Positions 8,176 through 17,475 are shown, counted from the first letter of the stretch. The stretch is 64,000 nucleotides of DNA from Arthrobacter pascens (GCF_017052465.1 NZ_JAFHKT010000119.1:1-64000); one strand, 5' to 3'. Made by a program: numbers and translations. Notes: generated by a model from the sequence alone, not told the origin.

Positions 8176-8594
8176 TGTCGAAGTTGCACGTTTCCTCCCC
8201 AATGGGGACCCATGAGGATCTTCGTATTCACCTTAGCTCAGTACTCTGTTGCGCTAGTCGAGCCGGCCGATGACGGCGATGCCCGCCAGATGGGCGGGGC
8301 AGTTCGGTTCCTTCCGCTGTCCTGGCTGGCCATCAGAGCTCTTCGGCTCCCTGACTTAGGGGAACAAGAAAATGAGAGCGACAAGCAGTCGTTACAGGAC
8401 CCGTGAACTGGTCGTCGCGGCCCAGCAACCAGTGGCTTTCTCGTGGTGGGGCCAAGAACCGTGCTGGCACGGAAGCGGCTAGCCCCCGCCCGCGCCCACG
8501 ATGGGAGTGCCGGTTTAGGGCATCCGGTCCATCAAAACCGGGGACCGTGCACCAAACGGCCAACAAAACACACACCACACTAGGAGAACCTCCC
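8176..8594. other. Intergenic stretch between divergent genes
   Basis: The region separates the minus-strand DUF2809 gene from the plus-strand secreted-protein gene and must hold both promoters. No further gene is supported. Confidence 0.4.
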
Positions 8595-9104
8595 ATGTTC
8601 ATTAACACCTTGCGGCAACGGACGGGCCGGTCCGCCACCGCCGTCCTGATCGCCATGTTGCTTGCTGCTTTCGCCTTCGTTTTCGTCGGCAGCGCGCTGA
8701 CGGCGGCACCTGCCCACGCCCTGTGTAGCGGCTCCAGCCAGGCGAACGGAACCTGGAAGAACATCGACCCCAACACCAACTCAGTCACCAAAGTGGTGCT
8801 CGACTGGGGCTGCGCTGACCAGGCACTGTGCGATACAAGCGGGCATTGCGTCTATCCCGCGGGTTCCATCCGGGTGTTCGGAAAGTGCCACCCCACCGAC
8901 TGCGACTGGGGTTCGCGGCGCACCTACGCCGAGAACGGCGGATGGGAGAGCGCAACCTACAAGTACAGCTGGGCCACCAAGAGCGTGTGGGTCAAGCCCT
9001 ACCAGTACTACGGCAAAACCTACCTGCGGGTCTGGGTCCACACCGACTTCACTCCAGCGGACGGCCGGCAGGACTACACCACTGACGTGTGGATGCTGAA
9101 GTAA
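8595..9104 (+). CDS. Secreted Cys/Trp-rich protein of unknown function
   Basis: The 169-residue product starts at 8595 after GGAGAACC. It has a textbook Sec signal: basic start (LRQRTGR), hydrophobic run (TAVLIAMLLAAFAFVFVGS), then AHA before LCSG as the likely cleavage site near residue 40. The mature part, about 130 residues, has six Cys, consistent with up to three disulfides. It is rich in Trp and Tyr, with an all-beta look (TWKNIDPNTNSVTKVVLDWGC, YGKTYLRVWVHTDFTPADGR). I do not recognise an enzyme motif. A terminator-like hairpin follows at 9127. Confidence 0.7.
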   Translation: MFINTLRQRTGRSATAVLIAMLLAAFAFVFVGSALTAAPAHALCSGSSQANGTWKNIDPNTNSVTKVVLDWGCADQALCDTSGHCVYPAGSIRVFGKCHPTDCDWGSRRTYAENGGWESATYKYSWATKSVWVKPYQYYGKTYLRVWVHTDFTPADGRQDYTTDVWMLK

Positions 9105-9126
9105 TCCTGGAGACAAAGAGATGCCG

Positions 9127-9157
9127 AGAGTGGCTGCCGGACACCGGCGGCCACTCT
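9127..9157 (+). terminator. Hairpin terminator after the secreted-protein gene
   Basis: Two 14-base arms (9127-9140 and 9144-9157) pair with one wobble position around a 3-base loop. It lies 22 bases after the stop codon. No T-run follows, which is common in high-GC actinobacteria. I see nothing else up to 9513. Confidence 0.6.
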
Positions 9158-9513
9158 GGGGAACCTACCAGGTAAAGGTCCCGATAGGAGCAAACGGCAT
9201 CCACGACTGCCACTGGGAGCGGACGGGACCCAGTGCGGGACCCGCTTGCTCCCAGAACCCAAGGCTCCCGCAGCTGGCGGACACGCCCCTGTATCGGGAG
9301 TCCGAAGTTTGTCACATTGGGCGGATGGCGCCGGATGCAGTCTTGGACGTTGGTCTACTCTTTGCTGGGCTTCCTGACCCGCGACTGGTGAGTACATGGC
9401 ATCGCACGCGCCCAGGCCTTATGAACAGGCGTCCACTCTGATGGACACCGGTACTGAGTGTGAGCATTTGTCGGGCAGCGGTTCAGGGCCCGCTATAGGT
9501 AGCCGGGTCGGCC

Positions 9514-10266
9514 CTATTTGTTCAGATTAGTGAGCGAACCTGCTGGCAGGTGGATCCAGCCCTCCTCACGCGCTGCAAGGCTCTGATCCGGGCCAGGAAG
9601 CAGGGTAGCCCGGCGTGCGGCCGCGCGGGCTGTCAGGGATGCGATGACCGAATCGAGCAGATCGTCCGATGCGATTAGCTGGTCCCTGTACGCGCCAAGG
9701 TCCAGCCAAGGTGCCGCGGCGGTGAGCTGGCCCAGGATGTCATCGCGGATTTCGGATTCCGGCGTCCCACGGCCCTTGTACCTGCGGGCCGAGATGCCCC
9801 AAATCCTCAGGGAAGCGGCAGGGTAGACCTCGACAAGACGGTCCGATCCGTCCCTGGGCTGAACGCCCCACAGACGCGCGATTTTGGCCTGAATGACTGC
9901 GCAACGCTTGGCCGGATGCGCCAACCGATCCGCCGACACGCTCAACGGAATCAGGCCCGTTGTGTGGGTGACGAACCGGTCCGTGGCCCGGTAGGCAAGC
10001 TCACGACGTCCGTCCAACCCGTCATGACGAAGCACCGCATCCGGATCTTCGCGGGAATGACCGAGCAGGAATGACAGGAACGGCTGGGGCCAGCCAAGAG
10101 GGCAGTCGATTCCGGTCACGTCTGATGCTCCGAAAAGCTCGACGACGGTTTCGTCCCTGACGCCGAGGGACAGGTGGACGAGCCGTGCCTGCCCGTCGCG
10201 CCATTCAAGGACCGCAGCAGCCGTTCTCTTCGGATCCGCTGCCAGGTCAACGCCCAGAGTCTTCAC
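9514..10266 (-). CDS. DUF429 domain protein
   Basis: The 250-residue product starts MKTLGVDLAADPKRTAAAVLEW, the DUF429 opening with an acidic residue on the first strand of a predicted RNase H-like fold. Other family blocks are VTGIDCPLGWP, the central YRATDRFV segment, LVEVYPAASLRIWG and the C-terminal DDLLDSVIASLTARAA. A nuclease-like role has been proposed for the fold, but no activity is established. It stands alone, without operon partners. Confidence 0.8.
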   Translation of the reverse strand: MKTLGVDLAADPKRTAAAVLEWRDGQARLVHLSLGVRDETVVELFGASDVTGIDCPLGWPQPFLSFLLGHSREDPDAVLRHDGLDGRRELAYRATDRFVTHTTGLIPLSVSADRLAHPAKRCAVIQAKIARLWGVQPRDGSDRLVEVYPAASLRIWGISARRYKGRGTPESEIRDDILGQLTAAAPWLDLGAYRDQLIASDDLLDSVIASLTARAAARRATLLPGPDQSLAAREEGWIHLPAGSLTNLNK

Positions 10267-10586
10267 TCTGTCAAGGTAACCCGGCAGACACCAACCGTGC
10301 CGCTTCTAGACCAGTGACGCAGCGCTCCTGATACTCCCTCGCGGACATTTAGGCGCGACGTGTGTCCGTTGCTGCGCTACGGCACCGCGCTCTCCCTGGA
10401 TCAGGGAACGACCTAGACCTTTATCGCTCTGAATCAACCGGACACCCGCAATACGGCAGGCCGGCGCAGATGGAAGTACACCAGCTATCCTCAGCCACGG
10501 AAAGATCTTGCGCTAAACACAGCAACTCTCGAGACTCCATATGAGGCAGCTTTTGGGCGGGACCGATAATCGAAGTCGAGGTAACC
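10267..10586. other. Intergenic stretch between divergent genes
   Basis: This region lies between the starts of the DUF429 gene and the P-loop kinase gene. No gene or clear regulatory element is seen apart from the ribosome binding site of the kinase gene. Confidence 0.4.
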
Positions 10587-11249
10587 ATGGATATGAAACC
10601 GGAAGTCGGCGAACCCGCGGGACTCTGGCATGCCGAGTCACTGGAAGGCTTGGTGCGGCGGTTACTGCCGGCAGCTGGACAACGTCCGAACCGCCCCTGG
10701 ATTGTAGCGGTGGATGGAAGGAGCGGGGCAGGCAAGACCACCCTGGTCGATCGTCTACTAGCTCGAGTGCCGGACTCAGATGTCGTTCACACGGACGATG
10801 TAGCGTGGCATCTCTCGTTTTTTGACTGGGCCGATGAACTCCGTGACGGTGTCCTCGAACCCCTGCTCCAAGGCGACCCAGTCCATTACCGTCCGCCGGG
10901 CTGGGTGGCCCGAGAACGACCAGGTGCCATAGCTCTACCCGCCGGGCGTTCCGTGGTGTGGGTGGAAGGGAGCGGATCATCACGCCAAGCTCTCTCCGAC
11001 CTAGTCGACGCTTCGATCTGGGTGCAGTGCGACAACCTGGAAGCCCGACGTCGCCTCCTGGCACGAGATGGCCAGGAAGAAGAAGACCTGCACAGGGAGT
11101 GGGAAGAACAAGAAATTCCCTTCCTACTTGAAGACCGGCCATGGGAGCGCGCTACAGTGATCGTGGCCGGAAGGCCGGCCCTAGAGCACGATCCGAATAC
11201 CCAAGTAGTCACCGCTATGCCGGCACCTCCATGCGCGGAGATCACTTAA
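10587..11249 (+). CDS. Uridine-kinase-like P-loop nucleoside kinase
   Basis: The 220-residue protein has a clear Walker A motif, DGRSGAGKT, at about residues 44-52. Next comes the acidic HTDD segment at about 70, used for Mg2+ or substrate in the uridine kinase/phosphoribulokinase-like group, and YRPPGWVARERPG. Near residue 155 the LEARRRLLARDGQ segment resembles the LID region. The family phosphorylates nucleosides or related small molecules with ATP in the cytoplasm; the exact substrate is not predictable. GAGG precedes the chosen ATG. Confidence 0.8.
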   Translation: MDMKPEVGEPAGLWHAESLEGLVRRLLPAAGQRPNRPWIVAVDGRSGAGKTTLVDRLLARVPDSDVVHTDDVAWHLSFFDWADELRDGVLEPLLQGDPVHYRPPGWVARERPGAIALPAGRSVVWVEGSGSSRQALSDLVDASIWVQCDNLEARRRLLARDGQEEEDLHREWEEQEIPFLLEDRPWERATVIVAGRPALEHDPNTQVVTAMPAPPCAEIT

Positions 11250-11322
11250 CGCACGGATTTCCCAGCTTCACTGCCAGTGCAACAAGCGCTGCAGGCCTTG
11301 GTCTGGGCGGCACGCCCTGGTC

Positions 11323-12198
11323 CTACCCGGCGATGTCCTCTGCGATGTCCTCCGCCCACAAGTCCGGGTGCCGGTTCTGGTCGGGGGTGGCCACCCAGAC
11401 GGTCCGGGTGGCACGGGGTTCCAGCTCGATATCGTCGGGGAGCCGTTCCAGCAGGTTTTCCAAGTCGTCGCGGTCGTCTGCGGTCAGGGCCGCCATGTGC
11501 GAGAAGCGCGCAAACCACTGCTGGGCGTACTCGCGTGCAGCCGGGGTCAAGAGTGCGGTTGTCGTCACCTCGGACTGGGTGACGGTGAACCCGGCGGCCT
11601 CGATGACCGGTGTCCAGTTCGGGTGATGGTTCCACCCCTCGGCCTCCGCAGCGGCGTGGCAGCGCTGCTCCAGCAGCGCTTCGCGCGGATGGCTGAGGAA
11701 GCGGGGCAGGGCGGCGAGCTCGACGACGACCAGGACCCCGCCCGGCGCCAGTGCCCGGCAGATCCCCGACAGGAGCCGGGCGGGGTGGGCCACGTGGTGT
11801 AGCGAGGAGAATGCCCATACCAGGTCCACCGGCGCATCGGCCGCTGGATCCGCCGTGGTCAAGGAGCCGGCAAGCGCGGGGAACCCGTCGTCGAGGTCGG
11901 CCGCGACCACGGCGAAGCCTTGCTCGCGCAGCAGCTTGAGCATTTGCGGGTCGTTGTCGATGCACGTCACCGCGGCGTCGGGGTAACGCTCGCGCAGCAG
12001 GCGGCTACCTGCGCCGGTGCCCGCGCCGAGGTCAACAACCCTGCGCGCAGATGGCACGCCGGACAAGTCCAAAACGGCTGCAAGATTGTCGCCGAACACC
12101 TCGGCATCGAGGTCGAGGATGCGGTGCTGGTCATAACTGCCATATCGCTGGTGGTGCTGGTGGTCGTTGTCCTGCGTCGGGTGGGGCTGGTGATCCAT
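11323..12198 (-). CDS. Class I SAM-dependent methyltransferase
   Basis: This 291-residue protein has the Rossmann-type SAM motif I VVDLGAGTGAGSRLL, motif II around CIDNDPQM, the acidic AADLDD loop, and the post-motif LVWAFSSLHHVAHPARLL. It opens with an unusual His-rich stretch (MDHQPHPTQDNDHQHHQRYG) that may bind metal. It is translated five bases after the stop of the thioredoxin-reductase-like gene, so both are one operon under the divergent XRE-cupin regulator. The methyl acceptor is unknown. Confidence 0.85.
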   Translation of the reverse strand: MDHQPHPTQDNDHQHHQRYGSYDQHRILDLDAEVFGDNLAAVLDLSGVPSARRVVDLGAGTGAGSRLLRERYPDAAVTCIDNDPQMLKLLREQGFAVVAADLDDGFPALAGSLTTADPAADAPVDLVWAFSSLHHVAHPARLLSGICRALAPGGVLVVVELAALPRFLSHPREALLEQRCHAAAEAEGWNHHPNWTPVIEAAGFTVTQSEVTTTALLTPAAREYAQQWFARFSHMAALTADDRDDLENLLERLPDDIELEPRATRTVWVATPDQNRHPDLWAEDIAEDIAG

Positions 12199-12203
12199 GC
12201 TGA

Positions 12204-13274
12204 TTACCTTTCTCCTGTGGCCGCAGGGGCCATCTCGGTGGCTGTCTGCCCATCATCAAGGCCATGGCGTCGGAGACCCTGGATGGACCTAGAGACGGTT
12301 GCTTCCGAGGCAGCCGAGAAGGGGCCGGAGCGCCCCTCAACGGCCCACCGCGTTTCCTCTTCAATTAGATCGGCGTTGATCCTGGCGCCGGTCATGACAC
12401 CCTCGGCCGCCGCGGTGATCACCTGGGCCATTAGGTTGGAGACATTGCCCGCTGCGTACACACCTTGGACGGCCGTCGCACCGCCCATAGCATCGGTCTC
12501 GATAAACCGTCCGGCCCCCGATGGGTGCACCTGGGTACTCAGCCCGAGTGATTCCAGAAGCGTGGACCTGGCCTCCATCCGTGTTCCGACAGCCAGGGCC
12601 TGTAGGTCAAACGAGGAGCCTTGGCGGAGCGTGAGCCCCGTGAGGACATCATCTACAGCGTTAACGGAGGCCACGGCGCCGTCGACGACCGTTACGGATC
12701 GGGCGGCGAGCTTGTCCCACTCCTCGTCGATGGGTTCCACGGTGTCATTGAGGAAGAGGGTGATATCCCGGGACCACTGCCTGAACAACAGTGCCTGATG
12801 GACCGACAGCGGGCCGGTCCCGAGCACTCCAATCCGCTTCCCACGGATTTCCCAGCCATGGCAGTAGGGGCAGTGCACAACGCCCTTTCCCCATTGCTCC
12901 CGCAGCCCGTCGATGGGCGGCAGCCCGTCAGTCAAACCGGTGGTGACGAGGAGGCGTCTGCCGGAAAACCGGCGGGCATCGCCGAGGATCACCTCGAATC
13001 CATCGGGGGTTCGCCGTGCCGAAACGGCTTCCCCGTCAATGACCATCCCTCGGTACGAGAGCACTTCGCTGCGTCCGATGGACAGGAGTTCCCCGGGGCT
13101 CACGCCGTCCCTTGAAAGATAACCGTGTATACCTGCCGCAGGTGCGTTACGGGGAGTTCCGGAATCGATGACCAGCACCGAGCGCAGCGCCCGGCCCAGC
13201 GTTGTGGCCGCGCTGAGTCCCGCCGCGCCGCCGCCAACAATTACAACGTCATACCGTGAGGGGTCCATACTCAT
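12204..13274 (-). CDS. Thioredoxin-reductase-like NAD(P)/FAD oxidoreductase
   Basis: This 356-residue flavoprotein has the FAD dinucleotide-binding motif GGGAAG at residues 14-19, the redox pair CPYC (Cys135, Cys138), a second GxGxxS-type nucleotide motif (GVLGTGPLSVHQ), and the C-terminal FAD motif with GVYAAGN. This is the NAD(P)/FAD-dependent oxidoreductase group often annotated as thioredoxin reductase. These proteins usually sit beside an XRE-cupin regulator and a methyltransferase, as here. True TrxB uses CATC, so its partner may not be thioredoxin. It is the first gene of the minus-strand operon. Confidence 0.85.
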   Translation of the reverse strand: MSMDPSRYDVVIVGGGAAGLSAATTLGRALRSVLVIDSGTPRNAPAAGIHGYLSRDGVSPGELLSIGRSEVLSYRGMVIDGEAVSARRTPDGFEVILGDARRFSGRRLLVTTGLTDGLPPIDGLREQWGKGVVHCPYCHGWEIRGKRIGVLGTGPLSVHQALLFRQWSRDITLFLNDTVEPIDEEWDKLAARSVTVVDGAVASVNAVDDVLTGLTLRQGSSFDLQALAVGTRMEARSTLLESLGLSTQVHPSGAGRFIETDAMGGATAVQGVYAAGNVSNLMAQVITAAAEGVMTGARINADLIEEETRWAVEGRSGPFSAASEATVSRSIQGLRRHGLDDGQTATEMAPAATGER

Positions 13275-13353
13275 TCGTCCTTGCTCGCGTCCTGAAAGAT
13301 TCCGCCAGCAGGCCTAGGCGGTTAAAACACCTTCCAGCGCCGGCAGCACTATT

Positions 13354-13397
13354 GGCAATTTATATTGCTGTTATGGCAAACTGTGGGTTATGGCAAA
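13354..13397. promoter_or_regulatory. Candidate operator of the XRE-cupin regulator
   Basis: Within the 115-base divergent promoter there is an inverted repeat GGCAAT-TTAT-ATTGCT (13354-13369). It is followed by a direct repeat GTTATGGCAAA at 13370-13380 and 13387-13397. The second copy contains the ATG of the regulator gene. The AT-rich island in high-GC DNA and the overlap with the start codon suggest autoregulation. Confidence 0.5.
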
Positions 13398-13974
13398 TGA
13401 GCTTAATGACGTTCTCGGGGCGGTCGGCCCCCGGCTTCGGGCACTCCGCACGGAACGGGACCTCACCCTCGGAGAAGTGTCTTCCGCATCCGGAGTGTCA
13501 GTTAGCACCCTGTCCCGCCTGGAATCCGGCCAACGCAGGCCAAACCTAGAAATCCTGCTGCCTCTCGCGAGGTTGTACGGTGTTCCCCTCGATGATCTGG
13601 TGGGGGCGCCGCCCACCGGGGACCCAAGAATCCATCTGCGGCCCATAACCCATGGCGGCATGACGGCTGTTCCTCTCACGCGCCGCCCAGGCGGATTGCA
13701 GGCGTTTAAGATGGTGCTCGCCGGTGATGCCCGCGGGGCAGAGCCCGACCCGCGCGTTCATGAAGGCTACGAATGGCTTTACATCCTCAACGGACGACTG
13801 CGCCTGGTGCTGGGCGACAAAGACTTTGAACTCCGCCCAGGCGAAGCCGCGGAATTCGACACCCATACACCACACTGGTTCGCCAGCGCCGATGGAAAAC
13901 CCGTCGAGTTCATTAGCCTGTTTGGACAGCAGGGCGAGCGGATGCACGTACGCGCCCGGCCAAAGCCCTCATAG
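13390..13974 (+). CDS. XRE-family regulator with C-terminal cupin domain
   Basis: The 194-residue product has an HTH_3 DNA-binding domain at residues 10-65 (LRTERDLTLGEVSSASGVSVSTLSRLESG) and a cupin sensor domain at about 105-180 (HEGYEWLYILNGRLRLVLGD, then FDTHTPHWFA). This architecture is common in regulators responding to small metabolites. It is divergent from the thioredoxin-reductase/methyltransferase operon and presumably controls it and itself through the repeats in between. Confidence 0.9.
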   Translation: MANELNDVLGAVGPRLRALRTERDLTLGEVSSASGVSVSTLSRLESGQRRPNLEILLPLARLYGVPLDDLVGAPPTGDPRIHLRPITHGGMTAVPLTRRPGGLQAFKMVLAGDARGAEPDPRVHEGYEWLYILNGRLRLVLGDKDFELRPGEAAEFDTHTPHWFASADGKPVEFISLFGQQGERMHVRARPKPS

Positions 13975-14123
13975 CCGAAGCTCTGTCCGCCGCCGCAGGG
14001 GGCGCCTGCTGCCCGCGGCTGGCCGGAATTGAAAGAGTGTTTCGGTTCGCCTGCAGATGTCTGGATTGGAGGTGGCCGGGCGCGTATTCTTGTGTCACCC
14101 GGGACGGGATGTGAGCTGGAATC

Positions 14124-16274
14124 ATGGCAAGAACGCGCCTGTCATCGCCAATGCGCAGGCTCCTGTTGAGGATGTTCGGGTTCGTCGTCCTCAGTAGCAT
14201 CTGTGGCGTCCTTGTGGCAGCCTACCTTGTTCCGCAGCTCGCCCTCGCGGGCACCACCGTCACCAGGTCGCTCACTTATTTCAACAGCCTTCCGAGCGAA
14301 CTGGCGGTCGAGCCGCCGGCACAGACCACGAAGATGCTGACTGCGGACGGAAAGACGATCGCGACCTTCTTCGCTGAAAACCGTGTGCAGATCCCGCTCC
14401 GAGAGATGTCTCCGTATATCAAGGATGCAGTCGTGGCGATCGAGGACAGCCGTTTCTATGGACACGGCGGGATTGATCCCCTGGGCCTTCTCCGGGCACT
14501 GACCACCAACATCACCGAAGGGGAGCGGCAGGGAGCGTCCACCATCACCCAGCAGTACGTGACCAATGTGGCCAACGAAGCAAGGATCTCCGCCGGACGT
14601 GAAGAGCAGGTGATCCTCAGTGGGCAAAAGAACATCGGGGACAAGCTGCGTGAAATGCGGCTCGCGATCGAGCTTGAAAAGAAATTCACCAAGGAAAGGA
14701 TCCTGGAAGGCTATCTCAACATCGTCTTCTTCAATCGCAACGCTTATGGCATCGAAGCGGCTGCCCAGTACTACTACAGCATTCCCGCGAGCAAGCTCAA
14801 CCTGCCCCAGGCCGCACTCCTCGCCGGGCTCGTCAACAGCCCCAGCGCCTATGACCCGGTCACGAGTCCGGAGAACGCCATCCAGCGCCGTAATCAGGTC
14901 CTGGGCGCCATGCTCGAACAGGGCAAGATCACGCAAAAAGAGCACGACGACGCCGTGGTCGCTGACGTGGGATTGAAAATCCGGCCCTCCAACCAGGGTT
15001 GCGCCGCGGCCGTGATGGCTCCCTATTTCTGCGGCTACGTCGCTCAGTTGATCCTGAACAACCCCGCCTACGGGGCAGCCATTGAAGCGCGCGAGCAGAA
15101 GCTGCGCCGCGGCGGGCTGACCATCACCACCACCCTCGACAGCCGTTTGCAGGCCGCGGCCCAGGCGCAGGTGAACGCGACGGCCGGGGCGAATCCAACC
15201 AAATGGGGCGCGTCACTGGTCACGATCCAGCCCGGTACCGGCAAGATCCTCGCGATGGCGCAGAATACGGTGTTCCTGCCCCAGAAGGGGAAGTTCGACA
15301 CGCAGCTGAACTTCAACGTGGATTCCAAGGACGCCAATGGCAACGACCTCAACGGCGTCGGCGGCTTCCAGCCGGGTTCCACCATGAAACCGTTCACCTT
15401 CGCGCAGTGGCTTCATGAGGGAAACAAGATCACGCAGGTCGTGGACGCGTCCCGGCGGGAGTACCCGCTCGGATTTAACTGGCGCTCCTCCTGCGGGAAG
15501 ATCCTCGGCGCCTACAGCAGCACCCAGCGCAGGGCGGGACTCGAAGCCTCTGAGGATCTGCAGAACAACTCGGGCGAGTTCTACCGGAGCATGCCCGCCG
15601 ACTATGGGCTGTACAACTCCATCAACACCGCAACCTTTGCCGAAGCTGCCCAGCTGGACTTCTGCGGAATCCAGAAAATGGTCGATGCAGTGGGTATCCA
15701 CAGCGGGCTCGACGGCTCCCGGACCAACATGCACCAGCTGGGCAATATCCTCGGAGGGACGGCTGTGGCCCCGCTACACATGGCCAATGCCTTCGCCACC
15801 TTCGCCGCTGACGGCCGCTACTGTGAGCCGTTTGCCATTCTGCGGGTGAACGATATCGCAAAGCGGACCCTTCCAGCCCAGACGCCAAGCTGCAAGGCCA
15901 CCGTGGACCGGGAAGTGGCCCGTGGCGTCAATTCGGTGCTTCAGGACGTGATGAAGAAGGGCTCGGGCGTCCACATCAAGCCCAAGATCAAGAGCGGGAT
16001 GCCCATTGCGGCCAAGACGGGCACGAACAACAGCAACGGCGCCACCTGGGTGGTGGGCTACACGACCGGGCTGGCCACGGCGTCCTTCTTCGGGGACACG
16101 ATGGAGGGCCAGAAGCGGCCCGGCAGGAACCTCACCATCAACGGAAAGCGCTACGACCGCATCGACGGCTACATGCTCGCCGGACCGCAGTGGTCGACAT
16201 ATATGAACAAGGTTGCCGGACTCTACCCGACAAAGGCGTTCCCCAAGCCTCCGGCTTCGATGATCGGCAAGTGA
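14124..16274 (+). CDS. Bifunctional class A penicillin-binding protein (transglycosylase/transpeptidase)
   Basis: The 716-residue protein has an N-terminal membrane anchor (about residues 12-42), a GT51 glycosyltransferase domain and a penicillin-binding transpeptidase domain. GT51 shows EDSRFYGHGG with the catalytic Glu107, and RQGASTITQQYV. The transpeptidase shows SxxK in PGSTMKPF (Ser419, Lys422), SxN in YNSINTATF, and the KTG box AAKTGTNNS. It polymerises and cross-links peptidoglycan outside the membrane. Unlike many actinobacterial homologues it has no C-terminal PASTA domain. It is monocistronic. Confidence 0.95.
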   Translation: MARTRLSSPMRRLLLRMFGFVVLSSICGVLVAAYLVPQLALAGTTVTRSLTYFNSLPSELAVEPPAQTTKMLTADGKTIATFFAENRVQIPLREMSPYIKDAVVAIEDSRFYGHGGIDPLGLLRALTTNITEGERQGASTITQQYVTNVANEARISAGREEQVILSGQKNIGDKLREMRLAIELEKKFTKERILEGYLNIVFFNRNAYGIEAAAQYYYSIPASKLNLPQAALLAGLVNSPSAYDPVTSPENAIQRRNQVLGAMLEQGKITQKEHDDAVVADVGLKIRPSNQGCAAAVMAPYFCGYVAQLILNNPAYGAAIEAREQKLRRGGLTITTTLDSRLQAAAQAQVNATAGANPTKWGASLVTIQPGTGKILAMAQNTVFLPQKGKFDTQLNFNVDSKDANGNDLNGVGGFQPGSTMKPFTFAQWLHEGNKITQVVDASRREYPLGFNWRSSCGKILGAYSSTQRRAGLEASEDLQNNSGEFYRSMPADYGLYNSINTATFAEAAQLDFCGIQKMVDAVGIHSGLDGSRTNMHQLGNILGGTAVAPLHMANAFATFAADGRYCEPFAILRVNDIAKRTLPAQTPSCKATVDREVARGVNSVLQDVMKKGSGVHIKPKIKSGMPIAAKTGTNNSNGATWVVGYTTGLATASFFGDTMEGQKRPGRNLTINGKRYDRIDGYMLAGPQWSTYMNKVAGLYPTKAFPKPPASMIGK

Positions 16275-16376
16275 GCACACTGGGCCGGGCAGTCGCAGAA
16301 AGCCCTCGCCGGCCTTAGCGACCACGCCACACTGCGGCTCGCCGGAACACGGCATCAACTATGTTATTCATTTGCC

Positions 16377-17216
16377 ATGAGGACCTACGCAAAGATGAAG
16401 AAGCAAGAGGCCGCCGCGGCGCTACAGGAGTTCCTCGAAGAGCGACCGCACGCGCTGGAGAATCTAACCCGATATCTAGCCGAACACGCTGACGATACCG
16501 TCAACCTCGACGGGACAGTAGAAAGCCTCACGCCCCTCTGGCGCTGGGTGAAATCGGTGCTGACGGAGCTGACGACTGGAACCCCTGAGCCTGACGCCTC
16601 GACCAGCCCCACATGGCTCCGCTACGGCATCGGCACAGAGCCGACGCTGTCGCCAGAGTCGATTGCCATCATCGATGGCGTTAATTCCTACCTGTGCCGG
16701 GTCGTGGAGCAAGGAGCCCCCAAAGCCCGGTGGCGGGTCGGATACAACCGCATCAAGTCGTACATGTGGCAGAACCGCCCAATGCTCGTCCACAAAAGCG
16801 AGGAGGTTCCACTGGCTGACCTCGTGCCAGGCCTTGCCCGAGGACAGGCCAGCGGGCGGCTTCCCTCAGATGACGACAAGCTGGCTCGCATAGCCGCGGC
16901 GGTCATCAAACGACTGAACGGTACCGATGAGGAGACAGTCGCCGAGGACGAACCTCTTATCGAGGTCGAGGACCTGGGCGAAGACGCGCTCCGCGGGCGT
17001 GAGCTTGAGGTGTCCTTGCGGGAGGACATCGCCCACGAGTACTCCCGGGAAGTGGACCGGCTGGTCAAAACCCTCGCGAAGGAGGACGGGATCACCACTG
17101 CTTTCCGTGAAGACCGCGAAGTACTCCTTGTCACCACACCCAGCTGGAACACCGCACAGCTTCAAGAATGGGTCACCCGCTATATCGATGAAAATATCCA
17201 CAACTTAAACCGCTGA
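16377..17216 (+). CDS. Hypothetical protein
   Basis: The 279-residue soluble protein is acidic in its C-terminal half, with no signal peptide or membrane segment. It opens with a helical KKQEAAAALQEFLEER stretch, has a Trp-containing middle part (APKARWRVGYNRIKSYMWQNRP), and ends in a region with REVLLVTTPSWNTAQLQEWVTRYIDENI. I recognise no family. The 5' part has a weak start context, but codon use supports real coding. Its 3' end overlaps the transhydrogenase-like remnant on the other strand. Confidence 0.55.
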   Translation: MRTYAKMKKQEAAAALQEFLEERPHALENLTRYLAEHADDTVNLDGTVESLTPLWRWVKSVLTELTTGTPEPDASTSPTWLRYGIGTEPTLSPESIAIIDGVNSYLCRVVEQGAPKARWRVGYNRIKSYMWQNRPMLVHKSEEVPLADLVPGLARGQASGRLPSDDDKLARIAAAVIKRLNGTDEETVAEDEPLIEVEDLGEDALRGRELEVSLREDIAHEYSREVDRLVKTLAKEDGITTAFREDREVLLVTTPSWNTAQLQEWVTRYIDENIHNLNR

Positions 17217-17468
17217 TACCGCCGGCGACGCCAGCCCCAGCGCCGTAATCGGCCGCTCCGCCAGCGCCTCCACAAGGTCCGGCCGCAGGCCAGGACTCAT
17301 CGTCCCGATCAGGGTTGCGCCGTCGGCCAAGCAGCCGATTTCGTCCTCAATGGCAGGTTCACAGCACCACTCCGGCACCCCATTCCTCGTCCGCGCCCAC
17401 AACCATTGCACCCGCCGCGGGGGACAAGGAAACAGACTCCGGATAGCCACCAAATGTAGATTGTTCAC
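17205..17468 (-). pseudogene. Fragment resembling NAD(P) transhydrogenase alpha subunit (PntA)
   Basis: About 45 residues read EDEIGCLADGATLIGTMSPG, then RPDLVEALAERPITALGL. This matches the pattern in PntA/alanine-dehydrogenase-type N-terminal domains, where it leads into AMDAVPRISRAQ. The homology ends abruptly and both flanks are unrelated, so this is an isolated remnant. The match is from memory of the family, so the call is tentative. Confidence 0.4.
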
Positions 17469-17475
17469 AATCTAC
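17456..17475. promoter_or_regulatory. GntR-type palindrome
   Basis: GTAGATTGT-TC-ACAATCTAC is a perfect 9-base inverted repeat around a 2-base centre. Its core ATTGTTCACAAT resembles the operators at 31255-31377. A TGTGCTATCTT box follows, then a short open frame of about 20 codons from 17497 with no recognisable product. It may be the orphan promoter of a lost gene. Confidence 0.5.
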
